This document shows positions 1-8,359 of a stretch of 37,454 nucleotides of DNA, in pieces. Position 1 is the first letter of the stretch; the number at the start of each line of letters is the position of its first letter. The notes below the pieces were generated by a model. The model ran no database searches and was not told where the DNA came from. It saw nothing but the letters and a program-made list of their open reading frames with translations. The stretch covers positions 1-37,454 of IMG/VR virus record IMGVR_UViG_3300030339_002072. One strand, given 5' to 3'. This DNA comes from a virus. Made by a program: the position numbers and the translations under genes.

Positions 1-297
1 TCAGCCGGCTGCATCAGTATCGCTGCCGGTGTTTTGTTGGAACAGATGGTACTTGCTTGCAAAGAACTTCTCCGAAACCGAATTGCCGGAATAGAGCGCC
101 TGCACAAACGCCAGCGCTTCCAATGCGCCCTGCAGCGCCTTCAGCTGGCATTCGGCATCATTGCCGATGGCGCCTCTGGCCAGAAGGTACAGCCCGACGA
201 TCAGCATGTCGCTTACTGCGTTGGCGATCTTGGACCATTGCACATGATGGCGTCTAGTACGCTGCTGTTTCGGCTTCTGCCTTACGGATACTGGCAT
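1..297 (-). CDS. Small protein of unknown function, last gene of the late operon
   Basis: 98 residues, complete: the stop lies at the first bases of the window. The ATG at 297 follows AAAGGATG at good spacing. The N-terminus is basic (several Lys and Arg in the first 25 residues), followed by a moderately hydrophobic stretch around residues 28-45 and a helical, Ala/Leu-rich middle. One membrane segment is possible but not convincing. It lies downstream of the coiled-coil membrane protein and the endolysin, so a lysis or membrane accessory role is possible from position only. I do not recognise a family. Confidence 0.55.
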   Translation of the reverse strand: MPVSVRQKPKQQRTRRHHVQWSKIANAVSDMLIVGLYLLARGAIGNDAECQLKALQGALEALAFVQALYSGNSVSEKFFASKYHLFQQNTGSDTDAAG

Positions 298-437
298 AAT
301 CCATCATCCTTTCTATGGGGAATATGGCGCGTTAGGCGCGCTTTGCGCCAAGCAGCTGGTCAGGCTGCCGTGCGAGCGCGCCGCCCTTGCGAGGATGGGC
401 GCAAGCGGCTGCCCTTCTAGGGCGCGCCGGAACAGGC

Positions 438-821
438 TTACTCTGGCCGCGCGTGAGGGTCGATTCGGTCGATCCGCTTATGGGCCTGTTTGGCGCTCTC
501 CTCCACCCGGGTCACCCGCTCCGCTAGGCTTTGGATGGTAGCCCCCTGGCTGCGGAAGTCCGCGCGGATGTCGATCACGCCGCTGCTCACATTGGCGATC
601 ACCACGCTCTGCTTTTGCATCTCGGTATTGAGCTGCGCCAGCTGCTTGGAAACCTCCTCGGCTTCCTTGGCTTCGACTCGGGCGTCCACCAACTCAGTGC
701 GACTCTCGTCCCGCTGATCCTTGGTATCATTGCGCCGGGCGTTGCGAATGTTGTAGAAAATGGATACCGCTAACGACAATAATGTCAGCCCCAGCACAAC
801 GTTTTCAACGGTTAGTTGCAT
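438..821 (-). CDS. Single-pass membrane protein with a coiled-coil tail; possible lysis accessory
   Basis: 127 residues starting at the ATG at 821, which follows AGAGAGGG; a longer reading frame upstream has no ribosome binding site. Residues about 7-23 form one hydrophobic segment (VVLGLTLLSLAVSIFY). The rest is charged and heptad-like, rich in Glu, Lys, Gln and Arg, typical of a long coiled coil. The layout of one N-terminal anchor plus a coiled coil, near the endolysin, resembles phage lysis-associated membrane proteins such as XhlA-type partners, but I see no diagnostic motif. A holin role is therefore only a guess. Confidence 0.6.
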   Translation of the reverse strand: MQLTVENVVLGLTLLSLAVSIFYNIRNARRNDTKDQRDESRTELVDARVEAKEAEEVSKQLAQLNTEMQKQSVVIANVSSGVIDIRADFRSQGATIQSLAERVTRVEESAKQAHKRIDRIDPHARPE

Positions 822-939
822 CGGATTGCCCTCTCTTTTGGTAAGCATTCGGCGCCACCACAAGGCGCTCTGATGGATTTTCCCATGGTCGATAGCCCTT
901 TCGGTCGTTGCTTGTCTGCAAAACGCCGCAGAAAGGCGC

Positions 940-1691
940 CTAGAATAGCCGCATCTGCGCCATTTCAGCGTCCAACCGTTCCTTGGCCAACGCATAGTAG
1001 GTTGCGTCCAGCTCGAAGCCTACGAAGGGCAATCCGGCACGGTGGCAGGCGATCAGGCTGCTGGCACTGCCCACGTGCGTATCCAGGATGCGATATCCTG
1101 GCTTTGAATAATGCTGCAGGATCCATGTATACAGCGCAATCGGTTTTTGCGTCGGGTGGAAGCGCGGATCTCCGGGTTTGCCTTGCGAGGGCATCTCAAT
1201 CCACTTGGCGTTGGCGTTGAAACTGGTCCAGGCGTATTCGCACATGGCCATGGTGAAGTTTTCGCTGATGGGCTTTCGCCATACCAGAAAACAGCGCGTC
1301 GGCGGCAGATCGAAGTAATTGCCACCCCAGATGATCTGGTTCTGGCTCACGCGCGCCAGCTCGTCAAAGTATTCCGGAGGCGGCGCCACATCCCAGTTGC
1401 GCATATCGGGTCTAGGGCAGTCCCTCGTCTGGCAGTACTTGCTCGCCCACGTCCCGCCGGTCCGTGTCGCCCGGATCCCCTGCGCACAGATGGTATCGGT
1501 CAAACAGCCCGCCGAATCGTCCCCGTTTTCGCTGCTCCCACTGGCTACCCGCCGCCCCGGATCTTGGTTGTATCGTGATCGACGGATCCGCCACCGTAAG
1601 GTGGATCCACGATCGCCAGGTCAAAATATTGATCAGGAAATTCCTTCATGCCCGTCATGCAGTTCATGTGGTAGAAACCGAAGTCCAGCAT
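940..1691 (-). pseudogene. DNA methyltransferase (DPPY type), broken by two +1 frameshifts
   Basis: A phage N4/N6-type DNA methyltransferase read in three successive frames. The first part (start ATG at 1691, after GAGGTG) has MNCMTGMKEFPDQYFDLAI and the catalytic motif DPPYGGG. The second carries WEQRKRGRFGGLFDRYH. The third carries GGTWASKY, WDVAPPPEYFDEL, IIWGGNYFDLPPTRCFLVW, FHPTQKP and the SAM-binding motif DTHVGSAS. DPPY before the SAM motif is beta-class order. Each break coincides with a G4 run on the coding strand (+ strand C4 at 1555-1558 and 1477-1480). Removing one G from each gives 750 nt, exactly 249 residues plus stop. Either mutation or homopolymer sequencing error could explain it. 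The 5' end overlaps the end of the Cys-rich gene upstream. Confidence 0.8.
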
Positions 1692-1848
1692 TGCTCTGAA
1701 ACACCTCGCATTTTCCGTTCCCCAGGAACTCACACCCCCGGCAACAGTCGGGTGCTGCAACGGGAGTTATGCAGGGCGCGCGGATCATACAGCTTCTACA
1801 GGCAGGGTGTTCGGCCTTACAAATACACTCCTCGCACCTCTTTAGCAT
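1633..1848 (-). CDS. Small Cys-rich protein, putative metal binder
   Basis: 71 residues from the ATG at 1848, preceded by AGAAAGG. There are ten cysteines, all in the first 46 residues (CEECICK, CRSC, APC, DCCRGC, then GKCEVF), arranged in CxxC-like pairs that suggest zinc or Fe-S binding; the last 25 residues have none. The last 59 bases overlap the start of the methyltransferase in another frame, so the two may be translationally linked. It follows the endolysin with a 13-base gap. I do not recognise a named family; the Cys pattern is seen, the metal binding is inferred. Confidence 0.55.
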   Translation of the reverse strand: MLKRCEECICKAEHPACRSCMIRAPCITPVAAPDCCRGCEFLGNGKCEVFQSNAGLRFLPHELHDGHEGIS

Positions 1849-1861
1849 AGTAGCGCCTTTC

Positions 1862-2680
1862 TTATTCCTGATTTGTCTCCATGGCCGCCCTGCGTGCTTC
1901 AGCAAGCGCCGCCCAAGTCTTTTGGCCAACAACGCCGTCAATGGTCAACCCATGATCGCGCTGGAACACCTTCACCATCGCCTCGGTGGTCGGGCCGAAA
2001 TCATGGTCGACCGATAGCATGAAGCCCAGATCCACCAGCCACGTCTGCAGGCGTTCCACAGCACCACCCTTGCAACCCCGCTTGATCAGGTAGAATCTGG
2101 ACGTATCCACCGCTGTATCTGCCGTCGAACCTTGTACCGTTGCTGAAGCAGCCTCGCTGGCCACCGTCGCCGCGGTGGACAGCAGTGCGTTTTTGGTGTC
2201 CGTCAGCCCGTAGCCCACCCAGGGCAGCAGCCCGATCATGTTCCAGCCGCCATTGATCGCTTTCCCGGCAAAGTTGCTTTCAACAACCTTCTCACGGCTG
2301 GCACTGGCTGCGATGCTGGTATATTTGCCCCATACCAGCCCCATATGGCTCGCGTCGCCGTTTTCGTCATTGTATTTGTCGTTGTGCCCTGCCGTCCAAA
2401 TGAACAGCGCCGCGCCCCCGGGAATGCAGCCAAACGCTTTGATACACTCAGCAGGCATTCCGCGCCACACACATGCGCGCCAGTGCGCATTGCTCCCAGC
2501 AAGCCCGCATTCTTTTTTGGGGACGCCTGCCTGAATCAGGCAATATTCTATCATCCCCTGGCAGTCCATCCCCTGAAGGGTCATCCCGTTTTTCACGTAA
2601 GGGATCTCGGCCGTCTTGATGTACTCCAGCAGCTTTTCCCCTTGCGCGATCAGCGCGGCATTGGTAATCTTGGATGACAT
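1862..2680 (-). CDS. Endolysin: NlpC/P60-like cysteine peptidase with a C-terminal peptidoglycan-binding domain
   Basis: 272 residues, ATG at 2680 after GGAGG. The N-terminal domain (about 1-155) has the Cys-centred motif MDCQGMIEYCL with likely nucleophile Cys40, and a later SHMGLVWG with likely catalytic His112, matching the NlpC/P60 Cys-His layout. An Ala/Thr-rich linker (about 165-195) leads to a PG_binding_1 domain (about 203-262: KGGAVERLQTWL, DFGPTTEAMVKVFQ, LTIDGVVGQKTWAAL). The expected role is peptide cleavage in host peptidoglycan at lysis. It has no signal peptide, so it would need a holin for release. It lies at the late end of the operon after the tail genes, separated from them by two hairpins. 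Confidence 0.85.
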   Translation of the reverse strand: MSSKITNAALIAQGEKLLEYIKTAEIPYVKNGMTLQGMDCQGMIEYCLIQAGVPKKECGLAGSNAHWRACVWRGMPAECIKAFGCIPGGAALFIWTAGHNDKYNDENGDASHMGLVWGKYTSIAASASREKVVESNFAGKAINGGWNMIGLLPWVGYGLTDTKNALLSTAATVASEAASATVQGSTADTAVDTSRFYLIKRGCKGGAVERLQTWLVDLGFMLSVDHDFGPTTEAMVKVFQRDHGLTIDGVVGQKTWAALAEARRAAMETNQE

Positions 2681-2697
2681 ATCGTTTCCTCCAATCT

Positions 2698-2721
2698 AAA
2701 AGGCGAGCCATGCAGCTCGCC
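2698..2721 (-). terminator. Hairpin with T-tract before the endolysin gene
   Basis: Perfect 7-bp inverted repeat GGCGAGC / GCTCGCC (2702-2708 and 2715-2721) with a 6-base loop. On the minus strand it is followed by TTTT. It resembles a rho-independent terminator and would reduce read-through from the tail genes into the lysis genes. Confidence 0.6.
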
Positions 2722-2736
2722 CGGTAACGTTGAATA

Positions 2737-2759
2737 AGGGCGGGTGAATACCCCGCCCT
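2737..2759 (-). other. Hairpin upstream of the lysis terminator
   Basis: Perfect 8-bp inverted repeat AGGGCGGG / CCCGCCCT (2737-2744 and 2752-2759), 7-base loop, just after the stop of the small gene at 2764. No strong T-tract follows on the minus strand, so it may stabilise the 3' end of the tail message or assist the neighbouring terminator. Confidence 0.45.
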
Positions 2760-2763
2760 ATGT

Positions 2764-2892
2764 TTACACCGCCAGTTCCGGCAGGCCGCTGTCGATCAGG
2801 ATTTCCCGTACCTGTTCTTTAAGCGCTGCGGGTACCGCCGAAAACGCCGTTTTGCCTAGGATCACGCGCTGGGCAAAGAACATCGCCATCAT
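2764..2892 (-). CDS. Small conserved-looking phage protein (42 residues)
   Basis: Short gene from ATG at 2892, preceded by AAAGGGG at ideal spacing; an in-frame upstream extension reads across this ribosome binding site and is unlikely. The product has a hydrophobic N-terminus (MAMFFAQRVILGK) followed by VPAALKEQVREILIDSGL, a helical segment typical of tiny proteins encoded next to tail-fibre accessory genes in Firmicutes phages. Size and position recall XkdX-type proteins, but I cannot assign it to that family. Function unknown. Confidence 0.6.
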   Translation of the reverse strand: MMAMFFAQRVILGKTAFSAVPAALKEQVREILIDSGLPELAV

Positions 2893-2966
2893 AATCACAT
2901 CCCCTTTCAAAAGGAATTGCAATAAAAAGAGCCGCACCCAGTCGAGCGCTGCTCCGATTGCCCGGA

Positions 2967-3347
2967 TCACTGGTACACCTGCGTTGCCATTTCCGCGATG
3001 CAGTCCTCCATAAACTCTCCACGATCCGACAATGCCTGCACCTGAGCTTTCAGAAGGACGTTTTCAGCATTGATCTGCTCGATGTCACTGGGTGTAGGGT
3101 GCGGCGGCACATCACTTTCCAGCTCTTCCGTTGTGCGTTCGGCAACCACCCCTTCCACCAGCTTATAGCGATAGCGGCCTTGCTCGTCCATCAATGGTTT
3201 AGGAAGATAGTTGCCTTGCGCGTGCATGTAGCGGTCGCCATCTCCCTCGTCAACCTGCACCCAACCGTCTGGTGGTGCGAAGAACGCATCGCTCATGATC
3301 CCATCAACGCGCCCTATGCTGTTTGTATGTAAAAATACTTTTGACAT
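2967..3347 (-). CDS. Tail-fibre-adjacent accessory protein
   Basis: 126 residues, ATG at 3347 after AAGGGGGAAGGG, starting 12 bases after the fibre gene stop. The N-terminal half includes PDGWVQVDEGDGDRYMHAQ and YLPKPLMDEQGRYRYKLV, a pattern common in small proteins encoded just after BppU-type fibres (YorD-like). The C-terminus has a short coiled coil (INAENVLLKAQVQALSDRGEF) followed by FMEDCIAEMA. A role in fibre folding, or as a structural accessory, is inferred from position only. Confidence 0.6.
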   Translation of the reverse strand: MSKVFLHTNSIGRVDGIMSDAFFAPPDGWVQVDEGDGDRYMHAQGNYLPKPLMDEQGRYRYKLVEGVVAERTTEELESDVPPHPTPSDIEQINAENVLLKAQVQALSDRGEFMEDCIAEMATQVYQ

Positions 3348-3359
3348 AACCCTTCCCCC

Positions 3360-5852
3360 TTACAGTTCCGAGGATAACAGCACGCTTGTGTGCGGTTCAG
3401 CAGTGGATACCACGCTGTACCCACTCGGGAGCGCAGCAGTAAATCTCAAACGGCATAGATTTCCGATTAGCGATATCACACTTGTTACTGCTACACTCTG
3501 GTATACAGACCCATTGGAACACACAAATGCAGCATTTGCCCCCGCTTCGGCTATACTTGGGGTGATTCTCATAGCACATGGTAGGGGTAGATTAATAGCA
3601 AAATACCCTGCCGTGTCATGGTACCCACTCGACGCCCCTAATGATGTTCTAACCAAGTGTCGCTGACATACTGCCAGTGCAAGTGCTGAACTCATCGGAG
3701 CATCCATTGCAATTGTGCTGACAGTTCCAATTTCCAGCTTTACGGTTCTGACTATACATGCCGAACTCGCAAATACTGTCAGATAGGGCGCATAATATTG
3801 TGTGGTTTCGTTTATGACAATGCCGCCCGATACATAGGAAAGACCGAACGTAACATTTCCAAAGCCTGTGACGGGAACCACTGTTGATACAGCAACCCCT
3901 GAAACACTGGCAGGAAACGCTCCCGTCGCAGTGTAGATTGTGCCATCGCTCATAAGCGCGGAGAATGTCACGACCCTACCAAGTAAAGCGGTGTAAAGAT
4001 ACTCCATAAACTGGTATACAATACCACCAGCCGCCATGGATAGACCTGTTCCGGCCACCCACGTAACACTGCTACCACCGAGCACCCACCCATCCAAGTA
4101 GTAACTTCCGGCTGTTGAAAATGCAGTTCCACTCACGCGGTTACGCTGATTGATCGGCGTGCGGAAATCCCAGTTGCGCAACATATTTGGGTTGCTGACC
4201 TGCGTAACACTGGCAGCGCTGATATTGCTCAGCGCTTGCACCTTTTCCGCATCCGTCAAAGTTTGCGCGGTGTACTTGACAGGATATAGGCCGTCGATCA
4301 ATGCCTTTAGCGCCTTCCCTTGCCTGGCATCTAGCACAAAGCCTTCAACAGCCTTATCCAAACTGTTGTAGACGTTCGCCGATTTCAGGCAAGCATCGAT
4401 CGCCGCTTTAATGGTGGTGGTATCATCGCTGGCTATGGTCAGCGTGGTGGCAAATAGGATCGCCTTGACCGCTGCCACAATATCCACAGGGGAAGGGTTA
4501 GGCAGCGCTTTGTCATTCTCAAAGCTTACCACACCGGTTTCGCTTACCGCAGGCGTAAAGGTGGCGCCGCTTGCTCCGGGAGCGCCGGGCAGGCCGTCGG
4601 TTCCATCCAGAACATCAACCTCGGTTGTGCCTGTTTTGTCAGTAATGGTAATAGTTGCCGTGTTCCCAACCTTGCTAACATAGGCAACAGGGCTGTATCC
4701 CGTGGTTTGCCCTTCATCTTCCCATTGTGTACCCGTCCAACGATGTACATTGTAAGGTGCAGCGCTGCCAACGTTGTACCGATCGCCAATTGTCGGGTTT
4801 GGGATGCCCGCCTGCAGTTCCGCAAGCGTTGCGTAGGCATTTCCCTTGATAATGTAATCCGCGCCTTGCGGTCCCTGCTCTGTTTGGATGGTGATGTGTT
4901 TATGCCCGTTGACATCGGTAATTGTGGCCGTCGGTGCGGTGCCATTGGGGACGCTCGACGTGGCGATGGTCATGCCGTCGATCATGGTCGCCGCGGCGTC
5001 CGCTGCCTGTGCTGCCGTGCCGGCGCTACCTGCGGCGGATGTTGCCTGCCCTACCGCAGCAGTTGCCGCCGCTGCGGCCGTATTGGCCGCCGTAGCGGCC
5101 GTATTCGCTCCGGAGGCGGCAGTATTCGCCGCACCAGCTGCCGCATTGGCTGCATCTGCGGCATCGTCAGCATCCCCGGCGGCAAGCACGGCGTCGCTGG
5201 CTGCATCACTGGCCTCCTGTTTCGCCTCGTTTGCGGCAGTGGCGGCACTGTTGGCAGCGGCAGCGGCGGTAGTCGCCGCTCCGGATGCGGCTGTGGCAGA
5301 AGCGGCTGCGTCAGTCGCCGCATTAGTGGCAGTCTCGGCCGCAGATGTGGCGGCTGTTGCCTGGCCAGCCGCTGCCGTTGCCGTTGCAGCTGCTCCATTG
5401 GCAGCGGTTATTCCGGCTTCCATTACTGCAACCTGGGCTAGTAACTGACTGATATCTGGGATGATATGCTCCACATCCACAATGCCGCCGCTGGGTTCAC
5501 GCCCCACAGTTGTGATCAGCACACCCAGGGTAACGGTATTATTTCCGCTGGTATCGGTCAGACGCATCACGCATTGAAGCGAGCCAGGGATTGTGTAGCA
5601 GGTACTTTCCAGCTTCACGACCGCCGTATGCCCATCAATCGTGCCCGCGATGGGCACATAATTGCCATCGGCACGCTGAAAAAACCCGCGCACCGTGCCT
5701 GCCAAAGTAGCTGGCTGACCATCCTGTAAAACAGTAATGCGCCACTCATGCGCCAACTTGTCGCCCTGCATCATCAGCGCCGAAGGAAGGATGCGCGGCT
5801 CAACGGCTCCCTGCGCAAGGTCGATCCGCTGCCGGATTATCCAGTTGTTCAT
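3360..5852 (-). CDS. BppU-like baseplate/tail fibre, receptor-binding
   Basis: 830 residues. The N-terminal ~130 residues (GDKLAHEWRITVLQDGQPATLAGTV, LGVLITTVGREP) match the BppU N-terminal domain that docks upper baseplate proteins. Residues about 150-290 are an extreme Ala/Thr/Asp-rich heptad region, expected to be a trimeric coiled-coil shaft. A short collagen-like stretch follows (GTDGLPGAPGASGA). The C-terminal part begins with MLRNWDFRTPINQRN and later has a CQRHLVR motif, a layout I associate with host-recognition ends of Clostridia phage fibres. The first codon overlaps the stop of the preceding gene (TGATG) and AAAGGAGG lies upstream. The role is host recognition; the receptor is unknown. 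Confidence 0.82.
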   Translation of the reverse strand: MNNWIIRQRIDLAQGAVEPRILPSALMMQGDKLAHEWRITVLQDGQPATLAGTVRGFFQRADGNYVPIAGTIDGHTAVVKLESTCYTIPGSLQCVMRLTDTSGNNTVTLGVLITTVGREPSGGIVDVEHIIPDISQLLAQVAVMEAGITAANGAAATATAAAGQATAATSAAETATNAATDAAASATAASGAATTAAAAANSAATAANEAKQEASDAASDAVLAAGDADDAADAANAAAGAANTAASGANTAATAANTAAAAATAAVGQATSAAGSAGTAAQAADAAATMIDGMTIATSSVPNGTAPTATITDVNGHKHITIQTEQGPQGADYIIKGNAYATLAELQAGIPNPTIGDRYNVGSAAPYNVHRWTGTQWEDEGQTTGYSPVAYVSKVGNTATITITDKTGTTEVDVLDGTDGLPGAPGASGATFTPAVSETGVVSFENDKALPNPSPVDIVAAVKAILFATTLTIASDDTTTIKAAIDACLKSANVYNSLDKAVEGFVLDARQGKALKALIDGLYPVKYTAQTLTDAEKVQALSNISAASVTQVSNPNMLRNWDFRTPINQRNRVSGTAFSTAGSYYLDGWVLGGSSVTWVAGTGLSMAAGGIVYQFMEYLYTALLGRVVTFSALMSDGTIYTATGAFPASVSGVAVSTVVPVTGFGNVTFGLSYVSGGIVINETTQYYAPYLTVFASSACIVRTVKLEIGTVSTIAMDAPMSSALALAVCQRHLVRTSLGASSGYHDTAGYFAINLPLPCAMRITPSIAEAGANAAFVCSNGSVYQSVAVTSVISLIGNLCRLRFTAALPSGYSVVSTAEPHTSVLLSSEL

Positions 5853-7942
5853 CAGTAATCGCCGCCTCCTTTGCTTTGCACAAACACCTGTGCGTACACA
5901 TTTACAACAACCCGCGTTGCCTGGTCGGGTGTCAGCACTACCTCATGCCACTTTCCTCGCTCGATCTTGCCAGCGGCATCCTTGGAGAGTAGCGCGGTGA
6001 TGTCTACCTCTGCTTCGGCGTCCGTAATCGTGCCGCTTACCGCTACGCCGTCCACCATCATGGTGAAACTAGTAGCCGTTGGCCCCTCGTAGATGTCATA
6101 GATCAAATTGTGGGTATGGTCGTTCAGGGTCAGGCCGTGGCTGTGTGCGCCCACGCTCACGCTATGGGTGTGATCGGGTACATTGATGGTCAGCGGGGGA
6201 ATGGAGATCACCGTATTGACCATATGGTAATGGTTCATACCATGGTTATGCGTTGGGATCCCGTGAGTGTGGCTCATGCTATGTGTATGGGCACCGGTTG
6301 TGTGTGTATGTAAGTTCAACCCATGGCTGTGGTTGGTATCATCTGATTCGGAACACGAAGGGCGCGTAGCCCCTGTGTAGGTACCGGTTGTTTGCTGGTG
6401 CTGATGGCTGCCGATCGTGTGAGAGTGGCTCGCAATTGCGGCTTCAGTGCTACCGATTGCTGCGCCTGTATTGGTATACTCGCCCGCACTGCCTGTAGCA
6501 CTCAAACTCGACGCCCCTGTATTTCGCGCGGTTTCCACATCGGTGTTGGCCATCGTGTAGCCGCTTTCCATCGCCTTGGGGTTGCCGGTCGTGTTGTTGC
6601 TGGTAGTCACGCTCACAGGCTCCGTAATGCTCTGCGCCCCTCCGGCCGCACTGGTGGTCGTACCCCCGCCCCCGCTGGTGGTGGTCGAAACGCTCCCGCC
6701 ACCGCTGGCTGCGCCTTGAGCGTCCGCCCGGTAGGCTTCGCGCTTCAGCAGGAATTTCACCACGTTGATGCGCACGGCGCTTTCGGGAATGGGGATGGAG
6801 AACGTGGCCGGATGCCCGGGCGTGCAGTTCTCGGCGTACTGGAAAACGTACAATGACGTGGCACCCTGGCTATATAGCTCGCTGACGCCTACTCGGTCGG
6901 CCAGCTGGTTGATGCTGTCGGCGGTGTCCTTCTGGGCATTGGCGATCGTGATTTCAATGTCCTGCGGCTTCCCGTTCACGTCAGCTTTGCTGATTCCGAT
7001 GATCCGCGCCTGAAAGGTGATGTCGTGTTCGCCGTCCATCACCTGCACAAGCTTGCCGGGCATGTAGTTGTCCCAGCTGTGTCCGGTAAGGGCGTACAGG
7101 TCGGCGGCCGTGGCCGTATAGGTGATATAGGGGTTCTTGTAACCCTCCAGCACAGCTTGCGTTCGTTGTTTCAGTGTCGCGACGTCCTGAATGGTTGTGT
7201 CCACAAACACGCTGCACTTCACGCCCCAGGTGCCGATGGTATCCGAATCCAGATAGGGCAGGCCGCCGTTCACACTCTTGATACCCAACTGGTTCACGCC
7301 CTCGCCATAGCCAAGGCAGTACAGGCGCGTCACCAGCGCGGTGGCGTCCATGGTTTTTTCGATCTGCTTCAGGCTGCGCATGTAGTGGATCCCACAGCCA
7401 GGAGTCGCGTCCGCTCGGAGCAGGTTCACCGTCCAGGGCGTGGTGCTGGTGTTAAAATCCCATGTGTATTCATCCACTAACAGGTTGCTGATGGAAAACA
7501 GCGCGGAAAGCAGCGTGCAATTCTCGAAGTTGTAGGCGAACTGGTCATAAAACTCGCACACGCCCAGCTGCCAGCGGATCACCGTCTGCCGCGCCAGGAT
7601 GTAGGCGATCACGTCTGCAGTATATACGCTCGTTCCGCCTACCTCATGCTGCCCGAACAACACATCGTCCACCAGCGTGGCCATCACATGCTCCAACTCA
7701 TAGCCCGTCCAGTCGTCGGTATCGCTCTGCGGCATGCCGATGATGCGAAAAAGACCGAGGTCACGCTTGCCGTCCTCGATCTTCACGTAGTTATGCGCAG
7801 CGCAGTACTCGTTTTTGGGGTCGCAGGTTGGCAGCTGAAAGCTTACTGTGGAAAGATCGTTTCGCTTCAGCTGATACCCTACGTCGTTGGCCGCGTCCAG
7901 TACCGCCCGCAGCTTCTGGTTTTGGTCGTATACCCGCACCAT
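5852..7942 (-). CDS. Tail-associated protein (Tal / prophage tail endopeptidase family) with a His-rich segment
   Basis: 696 residues from ATG at 7942, chosen because AAAGGAGGTG lies 10 bases upstream; the in-frame extension to 7990 is not supported. The N-terminal ~360 residues (VRVYDQNQKLRAVLDAANDVGYQLKRNDLSTVSFQLP, written here only as the family hallmark region at residues 2-36) resemble the baseplate hub protein of siphoviruses, which forms the tail tip under the distal tail protein. A Gly/Ser/Thr-rich linker follows. Residues about 505-611 hold many HxH, HSH and HTH motifs, then a compact C-terminal domain. Expected location is the tail tip, near the fibre encoded next. Confidence 0.8.
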   Translation of the reverse strand: MVRVYDQNQKLRAVLDAANDVGYQLKRNDLSTVSFQLPTCDPKNEYCAAHNYVKIEDGKRDLGLFRIIGMPQSDTDDWTGYELEHVMATLVDDVLFGQHEVGGTSVYTADVIAYILARQTVIRWQLGVCEFYDQFAYNFENCTLLSALFSISNLLVDEYTWDFNTSTTPWTVNLLRADATPGCGIHYMRSLKQIEKTMDATALVTRLYCLGYGEGVNQLGIKSVNGGLPYLDSDTIGTWGVKCSVFVDTTIQDVATLKQRTQAVLEGYKNPYITYTATAADLYALTGHSWDNYMPGKLVQVMDGEHDITFQARIIGISKADVNGKPQDIEITIANAQKDTADSINQLADRVGVSELYSQGATSLYVFQYAENCTPGHPATFSIPIPESAVRINVVKFLLKREAYRADAQGAASGGGSVSTTTSGGGGTTTSAAGGAQSITEPVSVTTSNNTTGNPKAMESGYTMANTDVETARNTGASSLSATGSAGEYTNTGAAIGSTEAAIASHSHTIGSHQHQQTTGTYTGATRPSCSESDDTNHSHGLNLHTHTTGAHTHSMSHTHGIPTHNHGMNHYHMVNTVISIPPLTINVPDHTHSVSVGAHSHGLTLNDHTHNLIYDIYEGPTATSFTMMVDGVAVSGTITDAEAEVDITALLSKDAAGKIERGKWHEVVLTPDQATRVVVNVYAQVFVQSKGGGDY

Positions 7943-8005
7943 ACGTCGGTTGCACCTCCTTTGGGAATGGGTTTGTGAACCCCCTCCCAACCTCCCCCGT
8001 TGGGA

Positions 8006-8359
8006 TTATTCACGTGCGGGCGAGGCGGGGGCTTGTGGCAGCACCACGGCTCCGGAAGGCAAGCTTTCGTCCGCGACCGCAGGTGCGGCTGGTGAGCGGT
8101 TGGGGGAGGGATCGCCCGCCCCCAAAGGGAGCGTCTGCGACCGTGCCAAAACCTCCACTAGTGTGAAAACTTCGCGCGCCAGGTACGTGGCGGCGCATTC
8201 ACCCTCCACCATCCAGGCACAGTTGTCGCGGCAGGCGATCTGCGTCAGCGGACAACGGTGCGGCGGAAACGGTTCTGTCTGTACCTCCGGCGCTGCGGGT
8301 CGGCTCTTGGGCAGTGGTGCGTGGGGGCGAATAAACTCCTGCTTTTTCCGGCCAAACAT
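8006..8359 (-). CDS. Small tail-operon protein with a CPLTQ..C Cys motif
   Basis: 117 residues from ATG at 8359, which overlaps the stop of the distal tail gene as TAATG; GGGAG lies 9 bases upstream, so the ATG at 8368 is less likely. The middle carries CPLTQIACRDNCAWMVEGEC, four cysteines that could bind metal; the C-terminus is Pro/Ala-rich and probably disordered. It sits between the distal tail protein and tail-associated protein genes, which suggests a structural or regulatory role in tail tip formation. I do not recognise a named family. Confidence 0.6.
   Translation of the reverse strand: MFGRKKQEFIRPHAPLPKSRPAAPEVQTEPFPPHRCPLTQIACRDNCAWMVEGECAATYLAREVFTLVEVLARSQTLPLGAGDPSPNRSPAAPAVADESLPSGAVVLPQAPASPARE

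Noticed and set aside
940-1503. Independent short methyltransferase gene starting at 1503
   Set aside because: It lacks the DPPY catalytic motif, which is found in another frame just upstream; the parts form one broken gene.
3360-4200. Diversity-generating retroelement target in the fibre tip
   Set aside because: No reverse transcriptase, template repeat or accessory gene is present in the window.
4707-5448. Long + strand open frames rich in Gly, Cys, Ser or Ala
   Set aside because: They are antisense to the GC-rich Ala repeat of the fibre gene and show no ribosome binding site or protein family.
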